A DNA stretch of 64,000 nt, from NCBI GenBank assembly GCA_000611775.1, contig KK106985.1, positions 2,456,527 to 2,520,526 on the forward strand. Direction: 5' to 3'. Shown piece after piece: positions 58,892 through 64,000 of this stretch (positions are counted from its first letter, which is position 1; every line of letters begins with the position of its first letter). A program made the translations under genes and the position numbers. This DNA is from Umbilicaria muhlenbergii (Eukaryota; Ascomycota; Lecanoromycetes; Umbilicariales; Umbilicariaceae). Under the pieces are notes generated by a model. The model ran no database searches. It was not told the origin of the DNA and saw nothing but the letters and a program-made list of their open reading frames with translations.

Positions 58892-60043
58892 GGGCATTGA
58901 GCGTGTATTGCTAGCTATCCAGAGCGTGACTCTGCTTCACCTGTTGCCAAGCAGACCAAGGCCGTCTCGAGACCCTCGTCGACTGTAGCAACTACAGTCA
59001 TAGCAAGCAGTTTTCCTATCTAGGCCATGACGGCGGATCTCATGATTAGCGCTGGTGTAACGTGGTACAGTAACAGCATCTGCCTTCCTTCCCCAGTCGG
59101 CCCTCGGACTTGACGGACGAGCCCTAAGGGCCTCCTACTGAGTTTGAAGAAGCTTGACTTGGTTTAACTTCTAGAAGGTGTAAGTAATAGCGAAGCTCGC
59201 ACCACTCTTCAAGGACACAGCCGCCTATCGAGACATGCGGTTGCCGGTTAGGCCGTGAATGCGTGCCGTGCAACATAGTGATCTGATGTTGACAAGGAAG
59301 CTGATGAGGCACGGTGTGATAAGAATACTGAGAGGACAAAGCAAGTGCAAGCGACCTCGATCTAAAACCATTCCTCAGCCTTACATGCCCGTCGGCTTGA
59401 GATTAAAATAACTTACGCGCATATACCTATTTCAATTATCTTTTGAGCAAGTGTACCACATCTTTTGCAAATGGTCCTCAGCCTTGACTTCTGTCCTCTC
59501 GTTGGATAGCAATCATTCAACCAATTAGCTCACCATGTTATTCATTGTCTCATTGGGTGTCTATTGAGCATATCATACCATACCAATCCTTCAGCGGCCC
59601 AGACCCGGCAGGAGCCATGTGCAGTTGCGCAGCCTCACGCTCACGCTTCCCAGTACAACATGCATACAAAGCGGTGGTGGTGCCTCAAAATGATAGGTAG
59701 GTCACACGTTACACAACCGAAAACAGTATGTCGTGTCGACATTGATAAGCCCGCCGGCCAAAGCGCTGTCGTCTCGTCCACCACAGCCCCCAGAGCCTCT
59801 GTGCATCGAGCTGCTGAATCTTCCTGTCTTACCGCGCGAATCACTTTACTCTAAACTCAAAGCCGTCCCAACATCCCAAGCCATGCAAGGCGCACCAGCT
59901 GGACCTTCCCATTGAAATATCCTTCTGCTCCTTTTCCTTCTTTGTCAGACTCAAGGCGTAATGCTTATGGCCATATCTTGCTGTCAATTCTAGTGTTCTT
60001 TCCACACCGTTCGCCGTCAGTGCATCTGTCATAACCTGCCTCC
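58892..60043. other. Intergenic region upstream of the NLR gene
   Basis: About 1.15 kb with only short frames of no family content on both strands (for example 59,564-59,854). Composition is ordinary. It should contain the NLR promoter. Confidence 0.5.
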
Positions 60044-63000
60044 ATGACGGACCCTTTCAGCGTCTTTGTGGGCGGCACAGCCTTATTAGGGACCGCTATC
60101 AGAACAACCTTGGCCCTAATAGAATATAGCCAGGATGTCAAAGACGCTTCCAAGGAACGAAAAACGCTGGCCACGGAAGCCAGCACACTCTTGAAACTAC
60201 TCATCGACGTCCAAGGCCGCGCAGAGGCCAACAGTCTAAAGGGAGAATGGCTGGATGTACTGAGATCATTAGCTGAGCCCGCTGGGCTTCTTGACCAGTA
60301 TCGAGAAGCATTCGATGAACTTGCCAAGAAGTTGAAATTCGACGAAGTCACTGGGAAGTTGAGGAAAGAGGGACGGTTCGGGTCCCTTGGTACCAGGTTG
60401 ACTTGGACAATGGCGAAGTCTGAGATTGACAAAGTCATGGGGCTAATCCAGCGTCTGATGGTGCATATCAATACTATTCTGAACATCGGGCAATTGTGCG
60501 TTCCACTTCATTGGCTGCTTAATGCAGTACATCATATGAAGTGGTTACAAAACTGACCGTCATCCTCTTCTCTCACACAGTACGCTACAGATGTCTATCC
60601 ACAAGACGGTACAGGACCAGGAAGAAGGTGCTGTGCTTACGAATGCTGTCAACAGAGCTAGTGTCTTGCTAATATTGATCCTAAGAGGCGTCCTGCAGGT
60701 CCATTCGGGATTGGCTTTCCCCACCGCCTTCTCCGCCGCCGTCAGATCAAACATATATCTCACCAGGATCTGGTAAATGGTTGCTAGAGTCTGACGAGTT
60801 CGATCAATGGCGATCAGGAACGAGTACTAGATTGTGGTGCTCAGGAATGCGTGGGTTTCCTCAAGTAACCTTATCTAGTAGATCTAGCTAATAGTAGGCC
60901 ATAGCCGGGGCTGGCAAGACTGTTCTTGCGTGGGTTTTTACACCGGAAAGTAGTTGCATGGGAGCATATGCGCTGATCCTGCACGGTGAAGGTCCATTGT
61001 TGTCGACCACCTCCACGTCCTGAAACGAGGATTTAAGAATGACAGGGTCGGCATTGCCTGCGTGTATCTGAACTACAAAGATGCAGAGCCGACAGCGGAA
61101 AAGCTTATGAGGAGCTTGATGCGACAACTGATTCAAGGTCGAGCAACTATTCCTGACCCTATCTACAAGCTATACCGTCAGCATCAAGACAACGCAACAT
61201 CTCCATCATTGCTAGGACTATCAAAAACCTTTTCCGAGTTACGGCAGCACTTTGATGATGTGTTCATCATTATTGACGCTTTAGACGAATGCAAGGACAC
61301 AGTCGGTCGAGCTTTGGTTCATGAACTTCGAGCGCTTCAGCCACAAATCCGTCTCCTGATCACATCCCGCTACCTTGAAAGCATTAAATGCCAACTGGAA
61401 GACTTCAAACCGCTAGAGATTCGTGCCAGTGCTGATGATATACTTTTGTATATTGATCATCAGGTCTCTGAGAGCCCCAGGCTACTCAAATTCATTAAGA
61501 GAGACCATACACTTCTTGATAGCATCCGGGAGAGTGTTACCGACAGAGCCCAAGGAATGTAAGAGCACTTTTACCCTCTCATTCATTGACCGCAGTCAAT
61601 TTTGGCAGTCAAAACAATGCTTACTCTACTGTTGTATTATTGAGAAACCCAGTACTAATCGAATTGTGAAGGTTCCTACTAGTTCAGCTTCACATGCAAT
61701 CATTGGCAGCTCAACTGGTACTGCGAGATGTTCGAAACACGCTTAAAACCCTCCCCACCAAGCTAGATCAGTCCTACGATGAAGTCATGCAAAGGATATC
61801 CAATCAAGAAACAAAGCAACGAGAGGCAGCTATGAAAATCCTATCCTGGATCAGTTATGCACTTAGGCCACTATCTCTTTGCGAGCTTCAGCATGCTATA
61901 ACTGTAGAGCCTGAAGATGATGACGTGGACGGAGAAGCGATGCTAGAAAGAGAGGACATATTGTCAGTGTGTGCCGGTTTGCTTATCATTGACCAGCAAA
62001 GTCAGACCGTAAGACTCATACACTATACCGCACAAGACTACTTCAAGCGAGTCCGCGATACGCAGTTTCCTGGGTTTCACGCCAATATCACCCTGAGCTG
62101 CGTCACTTATCTGTCCTTCAAGGCATTATCCATGTCGCGTCGGTGGAAGTATCATTCATATCCTGAAGAGGAGTACTCTGAAAAGTATCCTTTTATACAC
62201 TATGCTGCTAAGTATCTAGGGGACCATGCACGATACACTCCAGAAACCGCTCTTGATCAAAAGATACTGCAGAAGATTCGCCACCTTCTATCTGATCCAT
62301 GCACGGGGACCTTTCTTTTCAGTTTGTGGTGTAGTATGAAACTATACAGAAAACCGGATGACCAATATCATGGTTCATTCTACTATCGAGACAGTGACAA
62401 TGGCTATCTAAACCAGTACTTGAGTGCACAGGATACTGAGGACGAGCAAGACGTGGAGTCTGTCTCCAGTGATTATGGACTAGAAGTATTTGTTTCTCGG
62501 GTCTGCGCAGTGACGAAGCTTTTGGAGCTGAAGTCAGCTGGTGATCAAGAAGTGTGTCCAGCTCAAGTTGATGTACATGAGAGTCAGGAAGGTCACGATC
62601 ACCTTGATATCCAGGGAGGCCAGCAGAGCAAGTACGACGAGGAAGTCCTGATACTTCTCTTGGGCCGTCTGAGGAAGCAACTGAAGTTGTACAAGAAACT
62701 GGATGTCGGCAAGGATAAGACTGATACCCTCACAACTAGCAATACTGAGGAAGGGGACGGGGTCGATCTCTCCATTTCATATAGTTACGTGAAGGAGATA
62801 CTCAAACGGCACCGAAATGAAGACCAACAAGATGATCAGGATGATGTTCTATATTTCAGAAACAACAAAGAAGAGGAGAGATTTCTTTTCAACTTGTGTG
62901 CAATGATGGAAGAACTGGAAATGTTTGAGGAAGAGGATGACACCGTGCAGGAAGCTCACGAGACAACCCATCAATGTGTTGGCGCCAGAGAGTTGAATGG

Positions 63001-64000
63001 GGAGGGGAATGCTGCTTGGGGAGAACATGATATCGAGGCTAGGCACTACAAGGATAATGACGATGGAAGCGATGACAACAAGGACGATAATGATAGTTAC
63101 GCTGTAGATGACAGTGATGATGATAACGAGGACGATGACTCTTCTACGCGGAGCGGAGATTGTTCCAGAACCACCGGCCGGATAGGGAACAGAGATCTGG
63201 GTAAGACTCTTCATTATGGCTCAATGCTGAGTAGATCTGACATCACCGAAACAGTCACGTCCCTACATCTCGCTGCATTCCTCGGTCTGAAGAGAGTAGT
63301 ATCTCTGCTACTGGAGGACAAACTCGACATTGATGCGAAGGACTGTGATGGAAATACGGCAGTCGATATCGCAGTCACAAATGGCTTCGAAGATCTGACT
63401 ACGTTTTTTGTCCAAAACGGCGCATCAGTGCACTTGAATACTCAATACGGTCAAGCGATTCTTCTAATAGCGGTGCAGAATGATTACAATGGAATCGTTG
63501 ACATCATTCTTGATAAGGCAGTCTCTGCAGCTGCAGGGGGAGAGCTTGCCCCATTTCAGCATCAGATCCACTTGCTTTCGGCCGCGTATAAAGGCGACAG
63601 CAAAACCATCCAAGGTCTAGTGAATTCCGGCTTGGTTGATCTTACGTCAAAAGATTTGCGTTTCGCACAGACGGCGATATGTTTTGCGGTAGAATGGAAC
63701 CACCTTGAGACTGTGGAGATCCTAGTCAGACAGGGAGTGGACGTACATACCAAGGACCACATAGGACAAGCATTGTTACATCGAGCTACCAGGCGTGGAT
63801 ATGAAGCAATGGTGAAGCTACTTCTTAGACACCACGCAAAGGTGGACTTTAAAAATCAACAAGGGAATACTGCATGGGCTGAGGGCATTCTCATGGGCGA
63901 CCGAGCGAGCCCGAATATATTAACCATCTTACAAAAGGCGGGCGCGGATTCAAACACCAAAGGCGTCGATGGTGTCAATCCGCTTTATCAAGCGGCCGCA
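60044..64000 (+). CDS. NACHT-ankyrin NLR-like protein, truncated by the window edge
   Basis: Six exons are modelled: 60,044-60,495, 60,581-60,627, 60,686-60,850, 60,905-60,929 (25 bp), 60,992-61,558 and 61,672 to the window end; 1,195 residues, no stop reached. The N-terminal domain (MTDPFSVFVGG, then SQDVKDASKE) resembles fungal NLR N-domains. NACHT carries the P-loop PGAGKTVLA, mostly in the 25-bp exon, then SIVVDHL, CVYLNYKDAEPTAEKL and Walker B VFIIIDALDEC (about residue 320), then GMFLLVQLHM. A winged-helix-like part has YALRPLSLCELQHAI and RLIHYTAQDYF. A long acidic insert (about 62,880-63,170) precedes ankyrin repeats from about residue 945 (TSLHLAAFLGLKRVVSLLL). Such proteins sense non-self and can trigger cell death. 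Confidence 0.88.

Noticed and set aside
60591-60776. Open 61-codon frame continuing past 60,627 in the NLR gene
   Set aside because: A donor at 60,628 and an acceptor at 60,685 with a CTAAT-like branch site give better family text (RDWLSP..GSGKWLLESDEF) in the next exon.

Overview
The window looks like nuclear DNA of a filamentous ascomycete, most likely a Dothideomycete. The supports are short introns (about 50-165 bp) with GT..AG ends, fungal-specific protein families (Zn2Cys6 cluster, HET, NACHT-ankyrin, CorA-like, nitroalkane-oxidase-like), and a large block of transposons decayed by C-to-T mutation. Species and locus are not identified. All splice models below were built by eye from frame, phase and GT/AG signals.

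Bases 1 to about 23,217 are a transposon graveyard of three nested Ty3/gypsy-type LTR elements. Element A (LTR-like ends 187-620 and 22,931-23,217, plus strand) holds element B (4,456-19,565, 5-bp target duplication aagca). B holds element C (7,263-15,134, minus strand, 172-bp LTRs, 4-bp duplication cctt). All are old and broken many times. The mutation pattern removes CG and leaves abundant TG and CA. Only the 3' end of A (chromodomain, LTR and an antisense Zn2Cys6 reading frame) is fairly well preserved. Composition changes to normal genic DNA between about 21.0 and 22.5 kb.

From 24.3 kb the window is gene-dense and mostly housekeeping: chorismate synthase (-), PC4/Sub1 coactivator (+), a degraded HET-domain gene (-), a small hypothetical (+), a multipass membrane protein (+), a PXA-PX sorting nexin (-), a RING-like/ankyrin-like protein (+), DEAD-box helicase Dbp3 (+), Rft1 (-, with an apparent one-base frameshift), a 1,153-residue CorA-like membrane protein (-), replication protein A large subunit (-), a STAND-type N-terminal-domain protein (+), ribosomal protein eL19 (+), a nitroalkane-oxidase-like flavoenzyme (-), fimbrin (+) and a NACHT-ankyrin NLR (+) that runs off the right edge.

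The genes do not form one pathway. The thematic link I see is that three members of families tied to fungal allorecognition or innate immunity (HET relic, STAND-N protein, NLR) sit among conserved core genes within 37 kb. I saw no tRNA, rRNA or CRISPR array.
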